Shown: positions 26,446-38,372 of the stretch, piece after piece
Layout of the letters: every line of letters starts with the position of its first letter
Numbering within the stretch: the first letter of the stretch is position 1
Assembly: GCA_951799445.1 (NCBI GenBank)
Contig: OX637295.1
Span: 17,794,001-17,858,000 of the forward strand
Source: Pseudisothecium myosuroides
Lineage: Eukaryota; Streptophyta; Bryopsida; Hypnales; Lembophyllaceae
Reading direction: 5' to 3'
DNA length: 64,000 nucleotides
Program-made: the position numbers and the translations under genes
Notes under the pieces: model-generated
Databases searched by the model: none
What the model was told of the DNA's origin: nothing
Seen by the model: only the letters and a program-made list of their open reading frames with translations

Positions 26446-26991
26446 TCATGTCGCTAGTTCAGGGATGAGATCAGAGGAGATGGAATCCATGAAAGCTCCC
26501 TGAACCGACGAGTGCGCCTCACAGATAGGGGGGTCGTCGAAGTTATTGCAAGGGAACTTGGTGCTCAGGATACCAATGTCGAAGAAGAGGCTTTCGTCGT
26601 CGCCAAGCGCAATGCCGTAGATGTTCCACCATATGTAGTAGGCTTTCACAGTGATGCCGCGCAGCCCTTGCAGCTTCCCATACGAAAGCATGCCAGTGAT
26701 GACGTTGTTGTAAACCAGAGGGTACTTGCTTTCCACGAGGACTTGGCACTTACTTTCGAGGTAAAGGGTGAACTTCCCACTCGGCTCCAGTGAGTAGCCT
26801 GTGACGATGTGCGGCAATATGCCCTCGGGAAACCCATAGGTTTCAAGCCTCTCGTATACGTCCGAGGCATCCGAAGAACTTGCGGAATGAACTTGGGATT
26901 GGGAGCATGCATACGTGAAAGTCGAAAGAAGGAAAACAGCCATTAGACTCGTGTAGAGCGTCGATGCCCATTGTCTCTCGAAACTCGACAT
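26446..26991 (-). CDS. DUF538 family protein with signal peptide
   Basis: A single uninterrupted frame of 181 aa. Residues 1-30 form an N-terminal signal peptide (hydrophobic core around LYTSLMAVFLLSTFTYAC). The DUF538 domain follows, recognised by the start LETYGFPEGILPHIVTGYSL (residues about 50-69) and the later pattern SLFFDIGILSTKFP, where small residues and a conserved C follow. DUF538 proteins are plant-specific, secreted or wall-associated, and have been linked to stress and lipid-like ligand binding; the role of this one is unknown. Coding is intronless, but a non-coding leader exon further upstream (perhaps around 28.7-28.95 kb) is possible. Neighbours share no evident function. Confidence 0.92.
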   Translation of the reverse strand: MSSFERQWASTLYTSLMAVFLLSTFTYACSQSQVHSASSSDASDVYERLETYGFPEGILPHIVTGYSLEPSGKFTLYLESKCQVLVESKYPLVYNNVITGMLSYGKLQGLRGITVKAYYIWWNIYGIALGDDESLFFDIGILSTKFPCNNFDDPPICEAHSSVQGAFMDSISSDLIPELAT

Positions 26992-29444
26992 TGGAATGGT
27001 AAGCCTAGTTCAACTTCGGTGTAAATCTTTCAAGCCCTCCCTGGTGCAACAAAACCACAAACTAGGTCAATATCCAAAAGCGACAGAACAAACTCAGGGA
27101 AGTTCGCCGACCGGATCAATTTTTAGAGAAATTGAAAGACGTCTGCCCCTTCCGAATCAGCTCTAACAAATCCTGGACCCAGACAAAGACAGCTTCTTCA
27201 GGTGGGTAAACTAGGTCTTCTTAAAGGGCATAAAGACTGTAAACAGATGACAATGACCCCGCACAAGGCTATAAAATTATTCCAGAAAAACTTGAATGCC
27301 CAAAAAATTCACCAATTGCTTCGTTCGTAATCACCGACATGCATAATTTTCAATTATCTCAGCTTCTGGCACTTATCCAGACTCCAGTTGTAGAATTAAA
27401 CACCTGGCTTTAGATCATTAAACTTGAAAAAAGTCTCCACAACCTAATTTCTCGAACCACATAAACTATGTCTGCTTAATTCAAGCGTTACAGTTCGCCT
27501 AAATTCTCCGGCAAGAATTCCGAATAAATTCTTCTGTGAACTAGAATGCATAAAAAAGACGAAGCTACATGACTAAAAACAATATAACACTATGCACTAT
27601 TTCAGAAATCTTTCGAATAAGACTAACACTTTATTTCATGGCAAATGGCTGAAACTATCGACACGTCATATTCGTTTAAATGGAGTTTCAGAGTGTCAAT
27701 ATGTGAAATTCAAAGGCAAAAAACTCTAAAAATTCGGAATATAATAGGTCGGCGGTTCCAGACGGGCGACTCCAATTTCTTGAAGTCCCTAAAGAAAGCT
27801 CAACTTACTACGTCCTTGCAACTCTAATCTAACTACCAAGTAATCCCGCCAAAAAAATGGTTTACTAAAAAAAAATCAGGTAATCAAATCACACTGTGAC
27901 ACTCAAAAACACAATCCTCTCAAGAGTAGGACTAGAATCGATTTCAGCTTTCAGACGGTCGCCCGAAAAGTGCTAAATTTCTCTAACGAAAATGATAATC
28001 ACGACATGAAACCCTCGAGAATGAGATCAGTGAGACTTACTGATCAAAAAGAGTAAACAATCACAGCACCAGCCCAAACAGCCGAGTCGCAGATAGGACT
28101 CCCAACAATATGTTCAACTCACTATGCCCTTTGCAGCTCCAATCTAACAACCAAGTAACCCTGCCAAACAATTGCTAACTGAGAAATCAGGTGATCAAAC
28201 CACACACTGCGACATTCAAAACCCCACAAAGCTCTAAAGAGTAGGACTAAAATCGATTCCAGCCTTCAGACGGTCGCTTGGAAAGTGCTAAATTCCTCAA
28301 ACTTTCGCCATTCTAACAAAAATGGTGATCACACCATAAAAATCAAAGAACTCGAGAATGAGATTAATAAAGCCCACTAATCAAAAAGAGCAAAATATCA
28401 CAACCCCACAAAGCTCTAAAGAGTAAGACTAAAATCGATTCCAGCCTTCAGAAGGTTGCTTGGAAAGTGCTAAATTCCTCAAACTCTCGCCACTCTAACG
28501 AAAATGATGATCACACCACAAAAAAGAACTCGAGAATGAGATTAGTAAACCTCACTAATCAAAAAGAGCAAAATATCACAGTCGCACTCATTCCAAGTCG
28601 CCTCGACTTTCTACGTCCTGACTTGCAGTTGAAACCTAACCACCAGTAAATCTCAGCGGAAACTAATTCTTACTGAAACGAAATCAGATACTGTAACGAA
28701 AGCCACAAAGCAGAGTCGTGAAAGCAGGGAATTCAGGACTTAATGACGCGCCATTCAGGAAAGAAGGTGAAATTGTGCACCACGGATTCAAACCTTCCGT
28801 CAAGACCGTCGCTCCGTGCAACAAGCGCGTCGAGGGCCGGGAAAAGGGAAGAGACAGGGAAGGGGACGAAGGAGATGATGGCGCCAGTCGTGCCGATTCC
28901 GCCATCGCTAAGGATTCGCGTGCTACGACGGCATTCGCACCTACGACCTACGAGGTTTAACGGACAATCCTTTGGGAGAGACACGGGATGGGCTGATCAG
29001 GGTATGGGGGGGTCAGGATATTGACTCCGGGTATATGGACGGGGGTCAATCCGTGCACCCGACCCGGTTAGTAACCATTATGCACGGAATATGGAGTTCT
29101 TGTGGGGAGACAGGGGTTGGGCGGACCAGGGTATTGGGGTGATACCTTTTTTAAAATGTAAAAGATGTTTACTTTTGGATATAGTTTTTGCATATTTTTC
29201 TTTTACTTTTTTTTAAATGTAAAAGATTTTGACATACTGTATAAGTATAAAATAGGCAGAAAGCCATTAATCATTATCACAATTGACAACTCTTTTACAA
29301 TATACAGTACCCAATTGGCATTTCTTGCAAAAATATTTAGAATTGTTTTTTGCCTTTCTTCACCACTAGATTTGGTACGTGAGATTACTTCATTGGAAAG
29401 TATTGTTGGCCTTGCCATCATTGACTCATCGCTTATCAAGAAAA
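26992..29444. other. Intergenic region between DUF538 and CSPT genes
   Basis: Contains the triplicated block at 27797-28700 and a GC-rich island at about 28720-28980 with overlapping frames on both strands (minus 28684-28905 begins MAESARL). The island looks like a promoter or first-exon region, most likely for the DUF538 gene to its left, but no splice partner could be established. The stretch 28985-29160 carries G-rich near-repeats (GGGCTGATCAGGGTATGG and GGGCGGACCAGGGTATTGG). Confidence 0.45.
27797..28700. repeat. Complex tandem repeat, ~2.5-3 copies
   Basis: Long unit about 313 bp (starts near 27797 and 28110; degenerate third start near 28605). Within it a ~190-bp sub-block containing AATCGATTCCAGCCTTCAGA and AAAGTGCTAAATTCCTCAAA occurs near 27937, 28250 and 28434. 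Copies 2 and 3 of the sub-block are nearly identical, so they duplicated more recently. Non-coding. Confidence 0.8.
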
Positions 29445-30345
29445 ATGGCTCCATATTGTTTATGTGCACCAACTACTCACAAGGGCTCCTTCCGTTGTAG
29501 ATTGCATCGTGACCAAGTTCCTAGTGAAAAGAAAAGCGATTTGAAGAAATCTTCTCATACGACGATTCTTTGTGCATGCTCGCCCACTAAACACCCAGGA
29601 TCTTTTCGTTGTAGGTTTCATCAGTCGAAGATGGAATCTTGGAATGGACACCCATTTCAACTTTCAACACACGCGGATAAAGAAGGAGAAAAATTCAACT
29701 CCTAGGCAATCATCATCAATTCAAGACGGAATCTTCGAATGGACACCCACTTCAACTTTCAACACAAGACAAAGAAGGAGAAAAATTCAACTCCTAGGCA
29801 ATAGATCTATTGGGCTAATTTATGAGACAATTCTTTAGTAGTAGCTATTTGGACCTAAATATTGAAAAGTATTTTCTTTACGCATGATGGATTTCAAAAA
29901 TTTCTTCGAAATCCAAATTGACAACATTTAGTGTGAAGAAGTTAGCAATTTCTTGAACAATTTGTTCAATTTGTTTTTGTATAAACATGTATAAATTCTT
30001 GAAAGATTAGTAACACTTCACAAATTCAATATTTTTTGAACATTTTGAAAGCTTTTTATTTGTACAAAGTTTATTCATACAAGACATTTTTTTTCTACTC
30101 CATAATTTTCAAATCAACCTTAGCCTTTTGAATGAATTACACATTGAATGATTGCAAAGGATCTAGTAATGTTGGTATTTGGTACTCCTAGAGATAGTTC
30201 TTTGACAATTCATAACTCATTCATATAGTGTCCAAATCATGTCCAAAATATAAGTGACAAAATTAGAAAAGGGTCAATTTTGGATAGTTCTTGGAATATC
30301 ACCACTTCAACCCCTTCAATCTATAAGAATAAATTTTTTTTCACA
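29216..30345 (+). repeat. Segmental duplication, copy 1 (carries a CSPT gene)
   Basis: Matches 37302-38372 in the same orientation, from GTAAAAGATTT(T/C)GACATAC upstream of the gene, through the coding sequence, to the 3' flank (GTAGTAGCTATTT, GAAGTATTTTCTTTAC, GTGTTGGTATTTGGTACTCC). Similarity is high in the coding part and moderate outside. The copies flank the FIP37 gene. Confidence 0.85.
29445..29705 (+). CDS. Small double CSPT-motif protein (serine-rich-related family), copy 1
   Basis: An 86-aa single-exon frame. Two cysteine modules appear: CLCAPTTHKGSFRCRLHR near the N-terminus and CACSPTKHPGSFRCRFH in the middle. The consensus CxCSPTxHPGSFRCxxHR is the signature of the plant 'serine-rich protein-related' family, which usually has one such motif after a long serine-rich region. 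Here the serine-rich part is absent and the motif is doubled. The C, H pattern could bind a metal, but function is unknown. The start is the ATG just before the first motif; an upstream in-frame ATG at 29379 is not conserved in the paralogue. No signal peptide or membrane helix. Confidence 0.8.
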   Translation: MAPYCLCAPTTHKGSFRCRLHRDQVPSEKKSDLKKSSHTTILCACSPTKHPGSFRCRFHQSKMESWNGHPFQLSTHADKEGEKFNS

Positions 30346-31016
30346 TGAAATTAGAATTCAAGAAACATTGTCATCCAAAGCACACTAAGAGATCACATAA
30401 AATAAACACAAAAAGAATCTAGATTTGAGCATCCGACAACAAACACCGCCAAAGACCTCCATTGCAAGGTAAACAAAATATCAGTGGCGACCTCAAAATT
30501 TGCTAAAAGAATTGTTGTTGAACATTGTTGACAGTAATTGCTTCATAATCTGTCCAAGTATGCTCTTCGGGAAAACTGTACTACTTGCAGTTTCTGCTGT
30601 AGAGATTCTGTCATTGTATTATACAAGCTACTCCAAGCTTTTCCAACCTCCATTGAATTTCCAAATACAACCACTTAAAACTTGTGCACAGCAAACCCTT
30701 GCCCCTGGCACTGCACGCAACTGATGAAAACGAGGTTATGGGATCATTCTATCGAAAGACCCCTGGATCAAAATCTAATCCCTCCTTAACCATGGCTCTT
30801 GAAGTAGGAGCAGAATCCAAGCAGAGCTCACGAATACCTTGATAACTTAGCATACATTACAAGCCTAGCTGCCTGCTAACTTTGTATGGCCGAGAGAAAA
30901 AAAATTGAATTACCCGTGTACATGAGGTTGTCCAGCTTGTTCACAACTGTTTCAAGAAAAAAAAATAGACCATTCTCAATTCATCTTTACTGCAATAGTT
31001 TCCCTCATTGATGTCA
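29706..31016. other. Intergenic, right half of duplicated segment and FIP37 3' side
   Basis: To about 30345 this is the 3' flank of the duplicated segment. Beyond it no gene is seen; the last part is likely 3' UTR of FIP37. Confidence 0.5.
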
Positions 31017-34000
31017 TTACTTGTCACCATCCTTCTCCACCACCTGTTGATCCTGTTCTTCGTTCATCGCAGTAGGCTCCTCCCGTCTCAACTGTTCGCC
31101 CATTTGTTTTCGAAGCTCAGCAAGTTGGTAATCCTTTTTCTGCAACTCTCTTTGCAGATTGTACACCTGCGAGAGAAAAAACGTGCAATCAGAGGAAGAT
31201 TGAAAATACTTGTAAGGTGACTGTTTCAGGCACTCGAGGCTTCATTGTGAGATCTCAATATATTGTGTCTAAATTTATCATACCCTTCTTGACATTGCCG
31301 AGGGACGCTGGGATTTACTAAGCTGTAAGTGGTCTGCGCTTTGCCATCTAGTGACATCTCACCCTCAGAATACTAAAAAAGTCTGAGCATGAAGCACATG
31401 CTACTCATGCAGCTGGAGGAATGAAAAGATGACAGCTGGTGCTAAAAATTAAGAGTGATCAGATACTCACCGTTTGTTGTGATCGTTCCAACTCGTAGTT
31501 CACTTCCTCAACAGTCTCGTATAATTCTGCCATAGTCCCAGCAGTGATAAAAGAATCAATTCACATGATGAAGTGACTCTTCAATCAGTCACACGACTTG
31601 GGGAGGATTTCGTATTGCGTGAGAGGGTTGCCATGAAAGCTAAGGAGTACATTCCAAGCCATCAAAGTACGCTAAGCAATTCAAATTGCAAGTAAGTGGT
31701 ATATCTAACCTGTATAACAGCGTCTAAGTTCTGCATTTACAGATTTCTGCACAGCGAGCCGCGTTCCTAATTCATGAACCTGCCACAACCATACAACTTA
31801 ATAAGCCGGGGTTCACTGAGGAAAGCTAAACACATCAACACAAGCAACCGATTATACAAATACAACACCACAGATGCGAAGTTGATCAAGATCCTCTCCT
31901 TTCCATCTAATCGAGAAATAGCGCATTGCAGTTGGAAAAGAGGAGATTCTAGAGTCATAACGGCCATCCTCCCCTGCAATCTCAAGAGATCTCTAGATTT
32001 GACAGTACTGAATTAGTCAAAAGGAGAGGGTTATGTCCGATAACCATCTGGCTACTTCTGACCCTCACCTGGTTCTTCACTACGTAACAAGCAGGGTTTC
32101 AATCGATTACAGGTAACATAGATTTGACTGACCTTTCCTTCTGAAGCCTCACGGCCTATTTCAGTGTTTTCTTCCTGTAGCGTGCGACACTTTGCCATCA
32201 AAAGCTTCCCATGCTTGCTATGAGGGGTGAACTGCACAGCTGCAAGGTCGTCTTGCAGCTCTTTCACCCTTTTCTCAGCAGCTTCAAGTTCTTTCTGCAA
32301 GCAAGTAATCACTCTTATAAGTTCATCTCAAAAGAGCCCGCTCTCTGACTCACAAAGTTATAAATGGTAAGTTAATGATAATTTATTGTTCATGTACAAT
32401 CAAGTCCATGATAATGAAACTGACATCACACAAAACCTAACACGAACTTAACAACGTTCTTCACTACACTAACATTAACTCAACATGAGGACTAGAAGAA
32501 TCTAAGACCTATTAACTTAACAGTATGTGTGGGGGTCGGAAGGGTATTTTGAGATGTTACTCATGATGGGTTCTCATGGTGTGTCATTTGAGGGCATTCC
32601 GTAGTAAGTTTCCATAAAGCAAAAATATCAAGTCAAGAAAGAAAGAATATAAAGAACTACCTTCATGCGTGTGAATTCGGCATGAATAGCTGGATCCAAC
32701 AACAATCGCCGAGTCTGCACAGATCCATCGTTGATGCTTGTCATGCTCATTTTAAGGGTTGAGTAAAAGTCCTCAGAACTAGATACTATCCATGGCCCAA
32801 CGGAAACGACTCGATCAAATCCACCACTTGACATTCATTCATTAAAGGCAAAGGTGCATGTTGTAGCATTAAGGTTCTTGGTAAAAAACAATAATTTCAT
32901 CCTCATCTAACCTGTTGCATTGAGGGTTTTGACATCAGCTTCAAGTCATGGACGGTGCTCTGTACATAAGCCCCACACACGATACAGTTAGCAACCCAGG
33001 AGAAATTACTGGAAAAACACTAAGTAAGCTCAAAAATCAAGCCGTAAATGCAAAATTTCTAAAGCCTTACCTTCAAATCCACGACCTCCTGCTCTGTATT
33101 AGCGAGTTTCACGACAATCACGCCTTCCCTTCGTTTAGCAGTCAAGAGCTACACAAAGCATGTAAATGTCAACGCTTTGGCAATCAGAGAATGAACTACA
33201 CCAATCACACCAGAGGGTGAAAAGATCAATGCGATCCCCGACAATTATGACCGAGGGGTACGCTACTCTGCAGCCTCCAAGGTGGTCCGAAACGACACAT
33301 TAAACTTTTAAAGTATATGTTACAGTGATCTCTCGTAATTAACATGATCCACAGAATACCGCGTACTCAGTGTACCATCCTTGACACACACTGCCTAAAA
33401 TAGAAATGAACTTTCAGCTTCAGAATACATATCCAATAAGGAAAATACAGAATTGCAATTAGACCTGTTCTTTCAATTGACTCTCTGAGGCCTGAAGTTT
33501 TTGCATTGCCTGCACAACCACCGCAGGATCTGAATACATAGCAATCATGCCAGAAGTCAGACTTAGCAGGAGTGGTTTACAGTTAACTTTAGAGCTATAC
33601 AACCTCCCACTTCCGATGATTGCATAAGAAATTCACACATAGTACTCCGTAATAGAAACTTGATCTCAACTGACTTGGCTCTGTACCCAAACTAATCTCT
33701 CCACGGCTCTATACGTCTCCAAAAAATCACACTCCCACACATTTTAAGAGTTTGAAAGTGACGCAATTAGTATCCTCTACCTTATCTTCTACTCCCAGGA
33801 TCCAAATAAGGTGTTCTTGTTTGAAGAAACCAAAGTCAATTGAGTGGAATAATACCAGTGACTCCAGGGGGTAGAAGGGAGTCATTCGCGAAACCACTGG
33901 TCCACTTCTCCACCTCTGCATTTGCAGCATCAAGAGAGGCCTGCAGAGGTATTGCAAATCCATGTTTATTTAAAAGGGTCAAAAAGTGAGATTGTGAATG

Positions 34001-35908
34001 CATAACCGATGTACATCCACGATCAGCTTCGCACTCACAAACTCTGGCAGGGAAAAACATGAGACTTAGACGAACAATTGAATGCGGATTGTGCTGTCAC
34101 CTTCAAAGAGGCAATTGTGCTGTCACGATCTTCCAAGCTGGAATAACCCAATTAGACTTGGTTAGCCACTCTACTTAGAGAGGACACATCAAAATACGAT
34201 AAACCACAAAATCTCACTAGAAATTCTGTTCTAAATTAGCCAAAAAGAGAACAGGGAAGGTCTAAAGCAGGCCAGAAAGAAGGCCCAAAGCAAATCTAAT
34301 GAGACATTTGAGCTTGTTACATGTCGACCAAGTCACAAGTAAGAAAAGTCGTATACCTGGACCGTAGGTTGAGGATGGTTGTAGTAGCATGATCACTAGA
34401 TGGCCCATGGGAAGCATATATCTGTTCGCAACCACAGTGGAAATCAGTGTTAACTGTAAAATACAAAGATTCGTCAACACTGAAAAGAACGAGCCACTGT
34501 TGTTTAGCTTTGGTTAAACTACGAAAATCAAATGCAACTCAAATCACCAAATGCGTTGGGATTAAATTTCTAAGGATGTGATCGAAGTGATCAAACCTTC
34601 TTCGTAGGATATAATTCCTCTTCATCATCATCAAGATCTGCGAACTCTCGCTTCACCCCTGGGAACACAAGAAACAGTTACCCTCTAAAAGCATGTCCTC
34701 GTTGACATCACAACAAACTACAATAACCAAATGTAAGACCAGTTTGAATGGAAGTCAGAAGATAGGAAACTATATTTCATCACGATGCACTGTTTCAATT
34801 CTAGCGGGTGACTGTACTATGTAGCTTCAACAAACAAATTTCCTTGTTTGCAAAAATTTGCATGATGAAGCATTTATTAAAGAGTCTACCAACGCATTTT
34901 TGGCCTTCTTCCAATCATGGGTACCTTCATCAAGCTACTTTCTTAAAAACACAGAATAGGAAAATCCAAAGTGAGGCTCACCTGTCAGAGCAGCCTCACC
35001 ACCCGCTTCCCCATCAAAGTCGAATATCTCCTGCAATGCAACAGATGACAATCCACACACTAAGACGGACACAAGATCAACCAGGAAAAAGTCGAAAATC
35101 AAATTCCTGTCTTAAATTAGCTACTAAGCAATCAAGAAAGAGCAATTGGACGACCTCAGAAACACATCCAAAGCCCTAAACCACTCTCACACTTCCCACC
35201 CCAACTTGATAATTTATCATATTTGCCTCCAAAATGTCTCCAAATGTCTCAAAATGTCTCAAAATGCGCTTGGTAATTTAACTCGTTTACAATCGAGGAA
35301 TATCGCCTCTTCCCGAAATGAGTTCCAATACCAAATTCCGAAATGCACAGGGGAAACCCTAAAACCAAAATTGCGGAAACTTGGAAAGAGAAGAGTAGGA
35401 TTGTATAAGTAGGATTAGTTGGAGCCCATTTGAAACATTGTGATTAAGAACACAGAAAGCAAGCAAGGGTCGAAAGAAATGCAATTGTGCACTTACAATT
35501 AAAAGAGCAATTGGAAGACCTCAGAAACACATCCAAAGCCCTAAACCACTCTCACACTTCCCACCCCAACTTGCTAATTTATCATATTCGTCTCCAAAAT
35601 GTCTCCAAATGTCTCCAAATGTCTCAAAAATGCGCTTGGTAATTAACTCGTTCACAATCGAAAAACATCGTCTCTTCCCGACATGAGTTTCAATGTCGAA
35701 TTCCAAAATGCACAAGCAAAACCCTAAAACCAAAATTGCAATTGCGGAAACTTGGAAAGAGAAGAGTAGGATTGTAAAAGTAGGATTCGTTGGAGCCCAT
35801 TTGAAGCATTGTGATTGCGAACACAGAAAGCAAGCAAGGTTCGAAAGAAATGCGATTGTGTGCACTTACATCGTCAGCGAAAGCAGCGGCCGTCTTGGGC
35901 GACGCCAT
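31017..35908 (-). CDS. FIP37: FIP37 / WTAP homologue, m6A RNA methyltransferase complex scaffold
   Basis: Exons: 35908-35870, 35030-34982, 34658-34597, 34421-34357, 34137-34101, 33940-33856, 33529-33465, 33148-33071, 32959-32912, 32714-32661, 32294-32133, 31779-31710, 31526-31471, 31166-31017; 14 exons, 339 aa (Arabidopsis FIP37 is about 330). An acidic N-terminus (VKREFADLDDDEEELYP) is followed by a long coiled coil. The family's strongest block is present: TRRLLLDPAIHAEFTRMK (177-194) and FTPHSKHGKLLMAKCRTLQE (about 222-241), then AVQKSVNAELR. FIP37/WTAP is the nuclear adaptor that holds the MTA/MTB (METTL3/14) writer and partners to place N6-methyladenosine in mRNA; it is essential in Arabidopsis. 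All introns are GT-AG and all phases agree. Intron 1 contains a tandem duplication (35138-35868). This is the parental-type copy of the two chimeric neighbours. Confidence 0.95.
35138..35868. repeat. Two ~364-bp tandem copies in FIP37 intron 1
   Basis: Copies 35138-35498 and 35502-35868 are highly similar. Each ends in CACTTACA, which on the minus strand is the 5' splice donor TGTAAGTG. The copy nearest exon 1 abuts the real donor; the distal copy carries a duplicated donor without its exon. Confidence 0.9.
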
Positions 35909-36029
35909 AGCCGAGCGATTGTAGAATTTTTACACAATTTAGAGATCAAGGGGATTCAAATGAAGAGTGGGGGGGAGCAGTTCTCAATGCGAGTCTCGAA
36001 GTTAGCATTCGCATGTGAAATGTACCCTT

Positions 36030-36150
36030 TTGATACATTGAAGAAAGCAAAATGTACACTATTGATACATTGAAGAAAGCAAAATGTTCACTTCCTAGAC
36101 ATTGAAGAAAGCAAAATGTACATTGTTGATACATTGAAGAAAGCAAATTT
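36030..36150. repeat. Minisatellite, 4 copies of ~30-36 bp
   Basis: Repeats of GATACATTGAAGAAAGCAAA, with the second and fourth followed by variants of ATGTACA. It lies within about 250 bp upstream of the FIP37 start codon, so it could fall in its promoter. Confidence 0.85.
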
Positions 36151-37226
36151 CGAGGGCCCCAATGATACACTTTGTAAGGTAGTTTGCTCTAAAAGCGCCT
36201 ATGCTCTAAAAGCAATCATAACATAGGGATACATCTTGTTTTCTTCAATGTACCAACAATATACATTTTAACAAATGGTCATTTTTATAGTGACTACTAC
36301 ATTTCTACTTCATAAATTTGCAACTAATTCCATGAAGGTCCAATACATATGAAACTACTTGGATTAGATGCCAATTTCTATTTTTCTTCCTACAAAAATT
36401 TAATAAAAATTGTTCTCAGGAGTTTAGTTCCCCTGAAAAGGCAATTAGCTCTTAAATGGTCTCTTTAAGAACAGGATACCTTGTGTGCGATGTAAATATT
36501 GTCACATGGGTTATCTCTTTTGAAGTGATAAAGTGGAAACACCTAAAATTGTCAAAATAAGTCATTTAGTATCGACGAAGACACCTTTTTCTTGAAAAAA
36601 CATTTTTGTAGTATTAGCAATTGGAAATTATGAGTTTTCAAAAAATAAAATTAGAATTTCTTGGATTAGACATGTAATTTCTATAAATTTTCAAAGTGGA
36701 ATTCCTTGGACCATTGAATTTTTCGCATAGCTTGATATTAAAACCGAAATTTAGAGAAATCAATAGTCAACCAACTATAGTTAAATCTAAGAATGGTTTA
36801 ATGACACTTGTTATGAGTGGGTGTAGGGGTGGGTTTGCGTGTTTTCACCTTAGTTGACAAACTGCCAAAATTGCACAAAACCATAGTCAATTAAAAAATA
36901 TGCACACATGTCATTTTTTTCATTTGATGAAAAACATTTAAAGCAAATTACTTCTATAACTATTTCATTTCTAGTTATGTAACTTATGTACCCCAGAACT
37001 CATCAACACATCGCCAGTCAAAATTCAATACATTGTATACTTGAAAATTAAAATTTTGGAGGGGCATTTAGAGTTTGTTTTTTAAAAGGGGTCTTTGGGA
37101 GGGGGGTGACCTTGAAAGCACACGGCCCCAATGACCAAGGTACAAATTATTGAATGTCGTTTTTTGGTCTTTTCATTTTGAAAAATGTAAAAATTACTTT
37201 GGGACATTTTTTTAGCATTTTTTTTT

Positions 37227-37310
37227 CTTTTACATTTTTCAAAATGTAAAAGTTATTTTTGGACACATTTTAGCATATTTTCTTCTTTTACATTTTTCAA
37301 AATGTAAAAG
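37227..37310. repeat. Two identical 26-bp palindromes
   Basis: CTTTTACATTTT TC AAAATGTAAAAG occurs at 37227-37252 and 37285-37310: perfect 12-bp arms with a 2-base loop, embedded in a ~58-bp tandem duplication. They sit at the left edge of duplicated segment copy 2; copy 1 has only a degenerate form near 29150-29230. Confidence 0.9.
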
Positions 37311-38372
37311 ATTTCGACATACATACAATATAAAATAGCTAGTGTAATAGACAAAGCCATCAACCACATCACAATTGACAACTTTCTTCCACAATATATA
37401 GTATTCAATTGGCATTTCATATTGAATATTTAATTAATGCCATCCTTGACCACGAGATTTGGCATATAAGATTACCCGTCATTGAAAGTCTTCTTGGCTT
37501 GTTGTCATCATCGACTCATTGCTTATCAAGAAAAAATGGCTCAATATTGTTTGTGTTCACCAACTGCTCACAAAGGCTCCTTTCGTTGTAGATTGCATCG
37601 TGGTGGTGACCAGATTACTGGTAAACAAAAAAGTGATTTGAAGAAACTTTCTCATTCGACAATTCTTTGTGCATGCTCACCTACAAAACACCCAGGATCT
37701 TTTCGTTGTCAACTTCATCGTTCCAAGATGGAATCCCATAATGGATACGCACTTCAACTTTCAATACAAGACAAAGAACAACACACATTCAACTCTTAGG
37801 CAATCATGTATAATAGATTTATTAGGCTAGTTTTTATAAACGACTCTATGGTAGTAGCTATTTAGACCTAAATACTGAGAAGTATTTTCTTTACACATGA
37901 TGAATTCAAAAAGTCTTTTTCAAAATGCAAGGTCAATTCCAATTGGCAACAATTAGTGTGAAAAAGTTAGTAGTTTTTTGAACAATAATTTTTGGATTTG
38001 TTTTTATATAAACATATATAAATTCTTAAAAAAATAGTAACATTTTCACAAATTCAATATGTTTTGAATATTTTTAAAGCTTTTTATTGGTACAAAGTTT
38101 ATTCATACAAGACAATTTTTTTCTACTCTATAACTTTCAAATGAGCCTTGGTCTTTCAAATGAATTATACATTGAATGACTACAAAGGTTCTAGTGGTGT
38201 TGGTATTTGGTACTCCTAAAGATGACCCTTTGAAAATCTATAACTTATTTATATGGTGTCCAAATTATGTCCAAAATATAGGTGGCAAAATTTGAAAAGG
38301 GTTGGTTTTGAATAGTTTTTGGAACATCACCAATTCAACCCCTTCAATATACAAGAATAATATTTTTTCCTA
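37302..38372 (+). repeat. Segmental duplication, copy 2 (carries a CSPT gene)
   Basis: Partner of 29216-30345, same orientation, about 8.1 kb away. Confidence 0.85.
37536..37799 (+). CDS. Small double CSPT-motif protein, copy 2
   Basis: An 87-aa single-exon paralogue of the 29445 gene. Motifs CLCSPTAHKGSFRCRLHR and CACSPTKHPGSFRCQLHR are intact, and the linker keeps KKSDLKK-like basic residues. The C-terminal tail is shorter and slightly divergent (SIQDKEQHTFNS). Retention of both motifs in both copies while the flanks drift suggests the proteins are under selection. Function unknown; a metal-binding or secreted-peptide role is only a guess and no signal peptide is seen. Confidence 0.8.
   Translation: MAQYCLCSPTAHKGSFRCRLHRGGDQITGKQKSDLKKLSHSTILCACSPTKHPGSFRCQLHRSKMESHNGYALQLSIQDKEQHTFNS

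Larger units (their letters stand above)
35909..37535. other. Intergenic region between FIP37 and second CSPT gene
   Basis: Holds the FIP37 promoter side, the minisatellite at 36030-36150 and the palindromes at 37227-37310. No gene found. Confidence 0.5.

Noticed and set aside
28684..28984. Overlapping frames in a GC-rich island (minus strand MAESARL and another)
   Set aside because: No family match and no consistent splice sites; treated as a promoter or leader region.
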